From NCBI GenBank assembly GCA_943369355.1, contig CALRMX020000003.1:124001-188000 (forward strand): 64,000 bases of DNA, in the 5' to 3' direction. Positions 52,287-60,582 of this stretch are shown one piece after another. The notes under the pieces are model-generated. The model was not told where the DNA came from. It worked only from the letters and a program-made list of their open reading frames with translations, and made no database searches. Source of the DNA: UBA7662 sp943369355. Lineage in GTDB: Bacteria > Bacteroidota > Bacteroidia > UBA7662. A program made the translations under genes and the position numbers. How positions within the stretch are numbered: the first letter of the stretch is position 1; each line of letters opens with the position of its first letter.

Positions 52287-52976
52287 TTAGTCGAAATACA
52301 AACGAATAACGATGCGCCTGTTTTTGGCCTGATTGCCGGGGATAGGTTTTCCCGCTGCATCGCGTTCTTTCACCAAGGGGAAAGTATCGGCATAGCCCGA
52401 AGCTTTGAGCTTCTCGGGCGGCACGCCTGCATTCAAAAAATAGCGCACCACATTGGCGGCACGAGCAGCCGATAGCTCCCAGTTGCTTTTGAATTGTAAC
52501 GTCTTGATAGGATTGCTGTCGGTATGGCCCTCCACGTCTATCTTAAAGTCTTTCCGGTCAATGTTCGCTGTTTCCGATACTATTCTGCTAATGATGTCTT
52601 TTCCACTGGGAAGAAGTTCGGCTTCGCCGCTATTGAAAAAAGTGGAGCCTGTAAACGACAAACGTACTTCGTAGTCGAAACGCTCGAGTTTCACGATTCC
52701 GCTATCGATTTCGCTGCCCAACTGTGCTTTCATATCGCGTTCGAGCGTACGAACAGGGAAGAACAAAACGATTTCTTCTTTGGGAATTTCTTTATCCCCC
52801 CGAGAGGGAGAACCGCGCTCTCCAAAAATTTTCATTTGCTGCACTGCTCCCGAGCTCGACATGATGATGAAGAAAGTGAGCAAGATGGTCACCGTATCCA
52901 TGTAGGTGGTTTGCCATTCGTTACCCCCCCCGGCTTCTTCGGGCTCTTCGTTTTTACGTATGTTCGGGGCACGCAT
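52287..52976 (-). CDS. MotB-like stator protein (plug/TM with ion-binding Asp, OmpA-like peptidoglycan-binding domain)
   Basis: The 229-residue protein has a short cytosolic N-terminus, a single membrane helix at about 24-42 beginning W-Q-T-T-Y-M-D27-T-V-T-I-L-L-T-F-F, where Asp27 sits at the place of the proton-carrying Asp of MotB, and an OmpA/MotB domain from about residue 110: V-E-G-H-T-D at 148-153, N-W-E-L-S-A-A-R-A-A at 165-174, and N-Q-A-K-N-R-R at 215-221. It should anchor a proton channel to peptidoglycan. It overlaps the MotA-like gene in TAATG. The combination is MotB-like rather than ExbD/TolR-like. Confidence 0.9.
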   Translation of the reverse strand: MRAPNIRKNEEPEEAGGGNEWQTTYMDTVTILLTFFIIMSSSGAVQQMKIFGERGSPSRGDKEIPKEEIVLFFPVRTLERDMKAQLGSEIDSGIVKLERFDYEVRLSFTGSTFFNSGEAELLPSGKDIISRIVSETANIDRKDFKIDVEGHTDSNPIKTLQFKSNWELSAARAANVVRYFLNAGVPPEKLKASGYADTFPLVKERDAAGKPIPGNQAKNRRIVIRLYFD

Positions 52977-53770
52977 TATTTTGCCGAGCTAAGTCCATCG
53001 TAGGCATGCATCATGGCCGACAATTGGTCGATGATGTACAATTCAGGGCGATTTTCGAGCGTAAGCAATACGCCTTCCAATTCCACTTCACGCTTGAGCT
53101 GGTTGTCGTTGGCCGTAGCTTGAATTTTATTGGCGAGGGGCTGCCATACGAACTGCGTCATGAGCAGTCCATAAAAGGTAGTCATCAAGGCAATCGCCAA
53201 ACCCGAGGCCAAGCCACTGGCATCTTCGAAGTTGCCGAGCATCACAATCAATCCCATGAGTGTACCCAACATGCCATAAGCCGGCGAAGAAGAAGCCAAT
53301 ACATTCACCACTTTGTACGGAATCATCTCCGCCTGTTTCATGGTGTTAATTTTATGTAGACCCAAAATGCGTATTTCTTCGGGACCATAATTGGTGGAGA
53401 GGAGCTCGCCCAAATAAATTTTAAAACCTTTCGACTTCGCATTCATGAGTGCTTCGATAGTGCCTCGTTTATCCATGCGCAAGCCGCGCACTGTCTCCAA
53501 CACATTTTCGATGATTTCCTCGTCGCGCGAACGTGCACTTTGGGTGGTAAAAGTGGGTACCATCATTTGTACCGCCCGAATTACGGGCTGTGCAGGGAAT
53601 GCCGCAAAAACCTGAAAAAAGCTACCCCCAACAATTACGAATAAACTGGGTAGGTTCAAAACGTTTTGAAGTGCTGCAATTCGCCAAACACCAAAGGCGT
53701 CGAGCGAGCCCACCATAAACAAGGCCATGCCCAACGACATATATATATAATTCCACAAGCCGCGCTTCAT
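52976..53770 (-). CDS. MotA-like stator channel protein
   Basis: The 264-residue protein has four membrane helices at about 8-28, 40-58, 156-178 and 186-210, with a large cytosolic loop between helices 2 and 3. S-S-P-A-Y-G-M-L-G-T-L-M-G-L-I (Pro163) and F-V-W-Q-P-L-A-N-K-I (Pro211) place the two prolines conserved in flagellar MotA. With the MotB-like partner it should form a proton-driven stator ring that pushes a FliG-type rotor. It is not GldL/ExbB-like: the loop is long and the sequence matches MotA. Confidence 0.88.
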   Translation of the reverse strand: MKRGLWNYIYMSLGMALFMVGSLDAFGVWRIAALQNVLNLPSLFVIVGGSFFQVFAAFPAQPVIRAVQMMVPTFTTQSARSRDEEIIENVLETVRGLRMDKRGTIEALMNAKSKGFKIYLGELLSTNYGPEEIRILGLHKINTMKQAEMIPYKVVNVLASSSPAYGMLGTLMGLIVMLGNFEDASGLASGLAIALMTTFYGLLMTQFVWQPLANKIQATANDNQLKREVELEGVLLTLENRPELYIIDQLSAMMHAYDGLSSAK

Positions 53771-53792
53771 ACTCGCAATTTACGTATTTGGG

Positions 53793-54293
53793 TTATTTTC
53801 CGGTAGGTTTTGGGTCTTTCTTCTCTTCTGTCTTTCGTTGACGGGGCAATTCCGATGTTCGTGCGTCAAACTCCGGGTCAATCCGTCGCGCTTCCATCCA
53901 ACACGAGTCGGCCGCACGGGTATTTCCCTTTACTTCATACACACTACCCAACAACAATAAGGCATCACTTGTTGGATACCATTTGAGCGTTTGAAGCAGT
54001 AATTTTTCGGCTTCTTCATAACGACCATCGTAAGCCGCTTGCTGCGCACGAACCATATTGTTGATGATGAGATTGGTGAGAAAGTTAAACTGTTCTTCTT
54101 TCAACACTTGCACCTCACGACTTAGGGTATCTTTTTTGGGCTTGGTTTCGGCCGAGTCTTTGGCTGCTTCCTCCAGATTTTTATTTCGGTCTTCTTTCGG
54201 TTTGAAAGTGCGAATACGGAAGGCTGATTTGCCGCAGGCTACTGCCAGCAGCACCACCAGTACCAAGTAAATCAAACGACGACGAACTGCCAT
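53793..54293 (-). CDS. Lipoprotein with TPR-like unit
   Basis: The ATG at 54293, 1 base after the FliF-FliG stop, gives 166 residues. The signal (L-V-L-V-V-L-L-A-V-A-C) ends in a lipoprotein Cys. A charged linker leads to one TPR-like unit (R-A-Q-Q-A-A-Y-D-G-R-Y-E-E-A-E-K-L-L ... E-V-K-G-N-T-R-A-A-D-S-C-W-M-E-A-R-R-I-D-P) strikingly like the two units at the end of the usher-like protein. It probably sits in the periplasm on the outer or inner membrane and joins motor and outer-membrane parts. Confidence 0.75.
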   Translation of the reverse strand: MAVRRRLIYLVLVVLLAVACGKSAFRIRTFKPKEDRNKNLEEAAKDSAETKPKKDTLSREVQVLKEEQFNFLTNLIINNMVRAQQAAYDGRYEEAEKLLLQTLKWYPTSDALLLLGSVYEVKGNTRAADSCWMEARRIDPEFDARTSELPRQRKTEEKKDPKPTGK

Positions 54294-54294
54294 A

Positions 54295-56328
54295 TCAGGC
54301 AATTTTAGCGACTTCGGGTGAATTATTAGCTTGTTTTCTTACTTCTACAAGCAAACGGCGGCGCTCCTGCTCAATTCGATCACCCGAGAAGGTTGTCTGA
54401 GCTATCAAATCGCGAATAAGCGTTTGCTCACGAGGTGCACGCAATGGAAGGATTTTCTCTTGCAATTCGGTATCTCCATAGAGCAAGGCCGCCATGCCTT
54501 CGCTATCGAAAGTAGCCACAGCATCGCGAAGGGTTTCTTCAGGCTGCTTCACCACATCTTCCCACAATAGGATACGTTCGCGTACATATTCGTACATATC
54601 GCGGTTGGTATTGCGGAGGTTTTCCACCATCTCGGCTTGTTGGGCCATGGCCTGCTGCTCGATGGTATTGAGTACCGATTCGTAAGCCTTGAGGTTGCGT
54701 GCTCCACCCTCGCGTAATGCCTTGAGCTTATTGAACAAACGGGTCGATAATTCGGCATACCGGTTGAATCGCACTTGGCTTAACTCAGGATAAACTGCCA
54801 AAATCTCGGCACTTTTGGTGATACCCAACATGCCCATGATGTTGCTCTTGCGGTATGGTGCCAAACCGTCGATAACCATGGCGCAGGTAATAGGTTCTTC
54901 CTCGTTCAACAAGTCGAGAATTTCTTCGTCTTTGAGGTGAATGATGAATGGGAAATTACCAAACTGACGCTGGTTCTTCATGGCCAATACCAATTCGTCC
55001 TGGGCACGCTGTCGCGTAACTGGATCGAATGCATCGGGATTCCAGCCATTCCAAACCACGTCGACCTGACCTATGGTTTCGGGTTCGAGCAATTCGCTCA
55101 ACATATCGTAGAAGTCGTGTCCGTAGGGGTACAACAACATCACCATTTTGTGGATGCCTTTGTTGCCTTGGTCGCGCACCATACGTTCAAAAGCAAAAGC
55201 CAGCGCCTCTTTGTCGTTGATCAGCCAGCTCAAAATCGGGTCGGATGCATTCAAATCGGCCTGCTGATTGTCTTGACGCATCACCATTTCGGTCTGCATC
55301 GACATTTTTCCGCCGCCCATATTCATTTCCATCGGCATGCCATCTGCCGCACGCATTCCACCACCTCCGGCTCCAGCAGCTGCTGCCGGTGCTTGTGCCA
55401 TGGCTGCTTTTTCGGCTTTGCGGCTACGCCAGATGAGACCGATGAAAATCAACACGCCTAAAACAGCAAGTCCCAAACCTAACAACAGGGCTAAATCACT
55501 GCCGGCTTTGTCGATGGCACCGGTCAGCGCTTGCGCCTGACTTGGATCTTGCACCAACTGTGCGTTGATGGAGTTGTTGGCCGTAGGAGAATCGCCACCC
55601 GCTACTGCTGGGAAGCTGGCCCGGGTAACGGTTACGCCATCACCACGACCTGCGTCCATGCGCAAGGCTGTACTGATGAGGTTTTTGTAGAAGTTGATGG
55701 TGCGGTCGTCGACTAATGAATCGACCATGAAGTTGACCCGTATGCGATCGATAGCTGGTCCGCCCGGGTTAGTCGTGCTGGTGCGAGTTGTTTGTGGGGC
55801 AGCGGCTTCGGCATCCTCACCATCGGCCACTTCTTCTGCATCTACCGTAGCCGGTGCACGCAAGCGCGAGCTAAAAAACGGCAATGCGGGCAGCATTTCG
55901 AGCACTTTGTCTTCTCCCATAGGATCCGACTGTTTACCGCGAACCCTTGCAGGCCGTGCGCCACCACCTGTGGTAGCGGTAGAGGTACCACCGGCAGGTA
56001 GCACCATGCGCCCATCGATTTCTACGCTGATGTTGAAACGAGAAGAATTGAGATATCGACCAATGAGCCCTGTGAGTTGGTTGGCTACTGCCGATTCGTA
56101 ACTGAAACGTTCGTAGGCGTTAAACGGACGTACCCCTCCCGATGCCGCTGGCGCAGCTGTTGTTTCAACAGCATCGGTCGCTGTTGTTGCTTCTTGCTCC
56201 TCGGCGGCTCCCGCTTCGGCACTGTCTTGTGCCAACAACGGAGCACTGTAAGCAAGGCTACTCAGCAAAAAGGCCAAAATCCCAATCAGGGACTTAGCGG
56301 TTAAGTGAGTACGACTTTTTCGGGTCAC
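54295..56328 (-). CDS. FliF-FliG fusion: minimal MS-ring segment plus complete FliG-like switch protein
   Basis: The 677-residue protein starts with GTG at 56328 and overlaps the usher-like gene by 35 bases. A signal peptide (1-33) puts the next part in the periplasm. Y-E-S-A-V-A-N-Q-L-T-G-L-I-G at 77-90 and F-Y-K-N-L-I-S-T-A-L with D-A-G-R-G-D-G-V-T-V at 213-234 match the FliF ring-building domain 3. A membrane helix at about 278-300 leads to the cytosol. Residues about 362-455 resemble FliG-N, 465-530 FliG-M (E-E-P-I-T-C-A-M-V-I-D-G-L-A-P), and 541-666 FliG-C (E-R-I-L-L-W-E-D-V-V, L-L-Y-G-D-T-E-L-Q-E-K-I-L). Domains 1 and 2 of FliF and the first membrane helix are missing. No FliM/FliN or export genes are nearby. 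Confidence 0.85.
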   Translation of the reverse strand: MTRKSRTHLTAKSLIGILAFLLSSLAYSAPLLAQDSAEAGAAEEQEATTATDAVETTAAPAASGGVRPFNAYERFSYESAVANQLTGLIGRYLNSSRFNISVEIDGRMVLPAGGTSTATTGGGARPARVRGKQSDPMGEDKVLEMLPALPFFSSRLRAPATVDAEEVADGEDAEAAAPQTTRTSTTNPGGPAIDRIRVNFMVDSLVDDRTINFYKNLISTALRMDAGRGDGVTVTRASFPAVAGGDSPTANNSINAQLVQDPSQAQALTGAIDKAGSDLALLLGLGLAVLGVLIFIGLIWRSRKAEKAAMAQAPAAAAGAGGGGMRAADGMPMEMNMGGGKMSMQTEMVMRQDNQQADLNASDPILSWLINDKEALAFAFERMVRDQGNKGIHKMVMLLYPYGHDFYDMLSELLEPETIGQVDVVWNGWNPDAFDPVTRQRAQDELVLAMKNQRQFGNFPFIIHLKDEEILDLLNEEEPITCAMVIDGLAPYRKSNIMGMLGITKSAEILAVYPELSQVRFNRYAELSTRLFNKLKALREGGARNLKAYESVLNTIEQQAMAQQAEMVENLRNTNRDMYEYVRERILLWEDVVKQPEETLRDAVATFDSEGMAALLYGDTELQEKILPLRAPREQTLIRDLIAQTTFSGDRIEQERRRLLVEVRKQANNSPEVAKIA

Positions 56329-59300
56329 GCGGTGTGGTTTCGGTTATCGGTTTAATTAATCGTTCAAGTAGCTCTATATCGGGCAAAACGATATGCGGAT
56401 TGCGCTCTCTGGCCTCTTCCCACATCCTCCAGGCTTCTCGTTTATTACCCGTAATGTAAGATATAGACCCTTTAAGTGCCAACGCATGATCGGTTGGATA
56501 AATACTTATCGACTTATCCACAAGTTGCCCAGCTTCGAAGAAACGCCTCCGGTAAAACAGCTCTTGAGCTTCAATAAACGAGGTTATCGCTGCCCGCAAA
56601 CGTTGTCCCAGCTCGCCTTCTAGCTGCTCGACCAAATCGGGGCGCAAGTTAGCTAACGTATCCTCTGTTGCGGAAACAAATGGTTTGTTTTCGACTAAAT
56701 CAAATAAACTATCGACTAATGGGCTGACCTTAGCCGTATCGGGTATGATTACAAACGGATTTCGTGCCCTGGCCTCCTCCCAAAGCCGAACTGCACCTCG
56801 TTTGTTACCCATCAAATATACGATCGATCCTTTCAAAGCTAAGCCCACGTCGGTATTGTAGGTATTGATGCTGCTATCTACCATCACCAAAGCTTGTTCG
56901 TAACGGCCTCGGTAAAATAGTTCTTGCGATTCTACAAAGGCCCGAACCGATTCTTGCAATCGAGTTCCTAAACGGTCTTCGAGTTCGGCTAGGGTGAAGA
57001 TAGGTGCATCTGGTTTGGTAGAGTCCGGTGTAGGCTGAACCAATCGGATAACCAACGTATCGATGTAATCGCCCTCTGGTAGTGGCCGAATGGTGAATTT
57101 AAGCGTATCGGGCTTTTGCACGAGGTTCATGAAAGCCAACTGACCAGAATCAACCATTAAGGTATAGTTGCCTGGCATCAATCCGTAGGAATAAAAAGTA
57201 CCGTCCGAGAAAGTCCGTATGGGCTCAAACGCTTCTTCTTCTCCTTCTTTGCGTAAAATCAAACGTAAACCTGGCTGTGGTATCGATCTTCCTGCTATCC
57301 TTTCGTTGTACACAATTCCTTCGATTGTACCTGTACGATATAGTGGAATATCGATACCCTTAAAACGGTTTGGATCTGCTACAAACGAAAACTTCGTTTT
57401 GAGCGGAAGTAAAGTGGCATCTGGTAAAGCTCGAACGTCCACTGTCAACCGGTAGGTCCAATAACTTTGCAATTGTGTAATACGTAACAAGCCATCTCTA
57501 CCAATGGTCATGGTGGCCGATTGATCGAGGCGAACGGCTTTTGCAGGGATGATTGTTTCTCCCTTATCATAGACCCCGTTTGCGTTTAAATCTTCGAACA
57601 TTCTTACCGTAATACCAGAGCGACCTACTTGGTCACGATTGGTAGGCAAAATAGCACCATTACGTAAATCAGCACCAATCGATCCACTTAAATTCTGAGA
57701 TACACTTAAATCAAAATCGCCTTCTTTCTGACGAATCAAGGATTGCGTAGATGATCGAATAAACTGAAAGTCGTAAAGGAAACCCAGTTGGACCAAGTTG
57801 GCTTTATTTAAAAAGTCTCGGTCGTAACCTATGGTTAAACGACCATTTTTCAAGATAGTTTGCGAGAACTGTAAACTACCCAAAGCCGTGGCATCAAAAC
57901 GTTTCATGTCGTGCCTGATCTGTGCACGAAAAAACATACCTCGAACAAATACAGGTATACCGGGCGTACGAGGAATGGTGTAAGTAAATGACCCTGTAAT
58001 CAGTCGTTGTGGCTCTAAGATTCGTCCATTACGTTGAATACGCTCTTCGCGAAAGTTAATACGACTTACGATGGGGCCTATACGTGTATTAAAATCGACT
58101 TGATACCTCAGCAATTGCCCGTTATTATAATCAAAAAATTCTGTCCCCAAACGAAAACCAGAAGTACGCTTAAATACAGTAAATGGGAAAAAGTAATTCA
58201 ACGCAAAATCACGTTCCAAGGTGAGTATCGTTAAATCTGTATTCTGGCGTTTCACATAATCGGTGTACTGGAAATTCAACGAAGTACTGTTTGCATAAAA
58301 CACGCTTGCGGCCATTCTGGTGAATGATTCTGGCAACACATCCAGATTTATCAGGTACTGGTCAAACAAACGCGCCGACATACTTCCATAAGGAGTATAA
58401 CGTACACCTAGCGTATCAAATCGTCGATCAACCCCTGTTCTAACCGTAATATTATTGGTTAAACCATACACCAAATTACCATGACCAATTAAGTTAGTAC
58501 TTAAGCTATCGGGGAACGTAAACTCTTCATAGCCTGCTTGAACATTATAATTTAAAACTCCCCTCGGAACAAAGGTGAATGGAATTTGGAGCTGGCGTTC
58601 TTCAAACAATACTTCGCCCTGAGGAGTATAAATACGAATACCGATTCTTAACGTACCGTAGGTGATTGGAGTTGTGAAGCGATAATAACCCAACTCATCG
58701 GCTCGCGTAAAATCAGTAAGCTGACCAGCTATGAGTAATTCTACCTCTGAGTCAGGAGTAGTAAATCCTTCGATGGCAAATAAATCCAATACACGCCGAG
58801 GAACAACGGGGGTATTAGAAACAGCTACTCCCCGTACTCTACCCCCTAACGGGCCAGTTAAGCCAATTTGACCTGCCGTGATATCGCTGATAAGTGGGTT
58901 CTTATTAGGGTCTAAACCTCCTTTAAATACATATCGCCAGCGAACTCCAGTAGCTCTTACCGATGAAAATCGTTCATTACTAACACCGTTTACAGTACCT
59001 TGGATATCGCCACCCAGTACTTCCAAGCCGGCACTCAAACTATAGTTGTATTGTCGAAACCCGACACTTCCGCTAACCCCTACGTTATAATCAAACATAC
59101 CCGGAGCAAAAAAAGCTCTCCTACGTGGATAGAGCATGGGGTAGGCTTTTAAAATTTCTTCGGGCGCATTACTTTTCATTTTGTCGCGTATCGCCTGACG
59201 CTTCAATTTCTCATCTACGGGTAATGGTCGTTCGGCATACAAACTCATCATGAGTGCATATGTATTCACCGTAATTTGAATATCGAAAATTTGATTGAGA

Positions 59301-59674
59301 ATTTCAGGGGCAACATACAAGTCGGCCTCGCCTATGTAGAATTTATCCGCAGGGATTTCTACTTTTTTACCTTTAAAAATGATGTGGCGTTTGACCGGAT
59401 CAATTTCCCATACATCCGTTTTATTGGGATAAGCACCTTTTAATCCAAACCGATTGTCGGTCCGATCAAAAGGAATCATGGCCAAATTCAAAAATTCAGC
59501 AGTTGCTATGAGGGGTTGTTCCCCTCGGAACGCAGCATTGATGTATACCTGACCAATAGCAGGGTAACCAAACAATAAACTTATCTCATCTACCGACTGG
59601 GCATTCACTTGACCGCTTACAGCAGCAAATGCTGTAAGCACTGTCAGAAGTAAACGGCGCAGTCGTGGTGGCAT
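56294..59674 (-). CDS. Usher-like outer-membrane protein with regulatory-like beta domain and two TPR-like units
   Basis: The 1126-residue protein has a signal peptide (to about residue 25), an N-terminal periplasmic region, a long beta-barrel-like part (about 190-690) with usher-type strands (Y-G-T-L-R-I-G-I-R-I-Y-T-P-Q-G-E), an SdrD-like metal loop E-D-L-N-A-N-G-V-Y-D-K-G-E at 694-706, a carboxypeptidase-regulatory-like domain at about 780-845, and two TPR-like units at 896-980 and 1016-1099. It starts 17 bases after the PapD-like chaperone gene. By context it exports or anchors the pilin-like proteins. Classical ushers lack the TPR tail, which may contact the motor lipoprotein. It is not a TonB receptor: no plug motif is seen. 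Confidence 0.75.
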   Translation of the reverse strand: MPPRLRRLLLTVLTAFAAVSGQVNAQSVDEISLLFGYPAIGQVYINAAFRGEQPLIATAEFLNLAMIPFDRTDNRFGLKGAYPNKTDVWEIDPVKRHIIFKGKKVEIPADKFYIGEADLYVAPEILNQIFDIQITVNTYALMMSLYAERPLPVDEKLKRQAIRDKMKSNAPEEILKAYPMLYPRRRAFFAPGMFDYNVGVSGSVGFRQYNYSLSAGLEVLGGDIQGTVNGVSNERFSSVRATGVRWRYVFKGGLDPNKNPLISDITAGQIGLTGPLGGRVRGVAVSNTPVVPRRVLDLFAIEGFTTPDSEVELLIAGQLTDFTRADELGYYRFTTPITYGTLRIGIRIYTPQGEVLFEERQLQIPFTFVPRGVLNYNVQAGYEEFTFPDSLSTNLIGHGNLVYGLTNNITVRTGVDRRFDTLGVRYTPYGSMSARLFDQYLINLDVLPESFTRMAASVFYANSTSLNFQYTDYVKRQNTDLTILTLERDFALNYFFPFTVFKRTSGFRLGTEFFDYNNGQLLRYQVDFNTRIGPIVSRINFREERIQRNGRILEPQRLITGSFTYTIPRTPGIPVFVRGMFFRAQIRHDMKRFDATALGSLQFSQTILKNGRLTIGYDRDFLNKANLVQLGFLYDFQFIRSSTQSLIRQKEGDFDLSVSQNLSGSIGADLRNGAILPTNRDQVGRSGITVRMFEDLNANGVYDKGETIIPAKAVRLDQSATMTIGRDGLLRITQLQSYWTYRLTVDVRALPDATLLPLKTKFSFVADPNRFKGIDIPLYRTGTIEGIVYNERIAGRSIPQPGLRLILRKEGEEEAFEPIRTFSDGTFYSYGLMPGNYTLMVDSGQLAFMNLVQKPDTLKFTIRPLPEGDYIDTLVIRLVQPTPDSTKPDAPIFTLAELEDRLGTRLQESVRAFVESQELFYRGRYEQALVMVDSSINTYNTDVGLALKGSIVYLMGNKRGAVRLWEEARARNPFVIIPDTAKVSPLVDSLFDLVENKPFVSATEDTLANLRPDLVEQLEGELGQRLRAAITSFIEAQELFYRRRFFEAGQLVDKSISIYPTDHALALKGSISYITGNKREAWRMWEEARERNPHIVLPDIELLERLIKPITETTPRDPKKSYSLNR

Positions 59675-59691
59675 AAGTCATTATATCCGTA

Positions 59692-60513
59692 TTATTTTAT
59701 TACGAAAGAAGTACGATAGGTGTAGGGTTGCCCTTGCACTAAATCTTCTGCCGGAATATCGTTACGGCTGGTTTCAAATTTAAATTCAATGTCGTAGCGG
59801 CCTGAAGCCAATTTTTCGGGGAAGCTAAAATTAAATCTACGCTTGCCCGAGAAATACATGGCCACAGTTTGATTTTGCGTTAGCACTACTTTTCCATCCG
59901 GACCGCGAAGCGTTATTTGCGTCTTTCCCAGAAATGGAGAGGTAGAAGTACAACGGTAATAAGCATCTAGCGACAAGATGTTATTCTCGTATTTATGTTC
60001 TGATTTGTCGATTGCAAGCGACGTACTCACATTGCCATTTTTATAAAAAGCAACGATGATTTGTTCAAAACGAAGGTTAATTCGTGTTGCTACTCCATCG
60101 TTTTGTTCGCTGCCTACATCCGAAACCTGCCCCGAACTTCCTACCTTAATACGGGTAAAGAAAGTACCTACGGGTAGGTTTTTAGGCATGCGCGCTTGTA
60201 AGCGTACAATTTGTTGCTGCTTTGGAGGCAGGATGAAAGTGCGCGGGAAAGCCTTGATGTATTGGTCAAGGCCAAACAAACGTGCGTTCATCGTATCGCC
60301 ATACCGCATGATTAAAACTCCGTTTTCGTCCTGATCGGAATACCCAAATTGGAAATTAATGGTAATTTCTTGAGGGGTATTGGTATTGTTGGTGATAAAC
60401 AAATTCCCGATGCCATTTTTATCGAGATAAACGGCCGTCGGGGCGAGTGATAACTGCGCATAAGTGGCAGTTGCACCAGTGAAAACCAAAAGTAGTAGGA
60501 GGAGTTTTTTCAT
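59692..60513 (-). CDS. PapD-like periplasmic chaperone
   Basis: The 273-residue protein has a signal peptide (MKKLLLLLLVFTGATATYAQ) and two immunoglobulin-like domains. S-L-A-P-T-A-V-Y-L-D-K-N-G-I-G-N-L-F-I-T-N-N at the start and F-P-R-T-F-I-L-P-P-K-Q-Q-Q-I-V-R-L-Q-A are the chaperone pattern of strand G1 with the P-x-x-x-x-L-P-P signature. It should donate a strand to the pilin-like subunits and deliver them to the usher-like protein 17 bases downstream. Confidence 0.85.
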   Translation of the reverse strand: MKKLLLLLLVFTGATATYAQLSLAPTAVYLDKNGIGNLFITNNTNTPQEITINFQFGYSDQDENGVLIMRYGDTMNARLFGLDQYIKAFPRTFILPPKQQQIVRLQARMPKNLPVGTFFTRIKVGSSGQVSDVGSEQNDGVATRINLRFEQIIVAFYKNGNVSTSLAIDKSEHKYENNILSLDAYYRCTSTSPFLGKTQITLRGPDGKVVLTQNQTVAMYFSGKRRFNFSFPEKLASGRYDIEFKFETSRNDIPAEDLVQGQPYTYRTSFVIK

Positions 60514-60536
60514 GAGGCAAGTTGGTTAATCAAAAG

Positions 60537-60566
60537 AAGGCCTGGCAGACTACTCCACCAGGCCTT
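60537..60566 (-). terminator. Terminator-like hairpin between pilin and chaperone genes
   Basis: AAGGCCTGG and CCAGGCCTT form a 9-bp perfect stem with a 12-base loop. The T-run lies on the plus strand (T7 after the stem), and on the minus strand the stem is followed by CTTCTTTTG, a weaker T-rich tract. It could lower transcription of the assembly genes relative to the pilin gene. Confidence 0.6.
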
Positions 60567-60582
60567 TTTTTATAAAATCAGC

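Noticed and set aside
52287..53770. MotAB-like pair as part of a Zorya defence system
   Set aside because: The long cytosolic tail of ZorA and the zorC/zorD/zorE genes are absent, while a FliF-FliG rotor gene is encoded two genes upstream.
52287..54293. MotAB-like pair as GldL/GldM gliding motor
   Set aside because: MotB has an OmpA-like peptidoglycan domain and MotA has the MotA loop and prolines; GldL has two helices and GldM a long periplasmic shaft.
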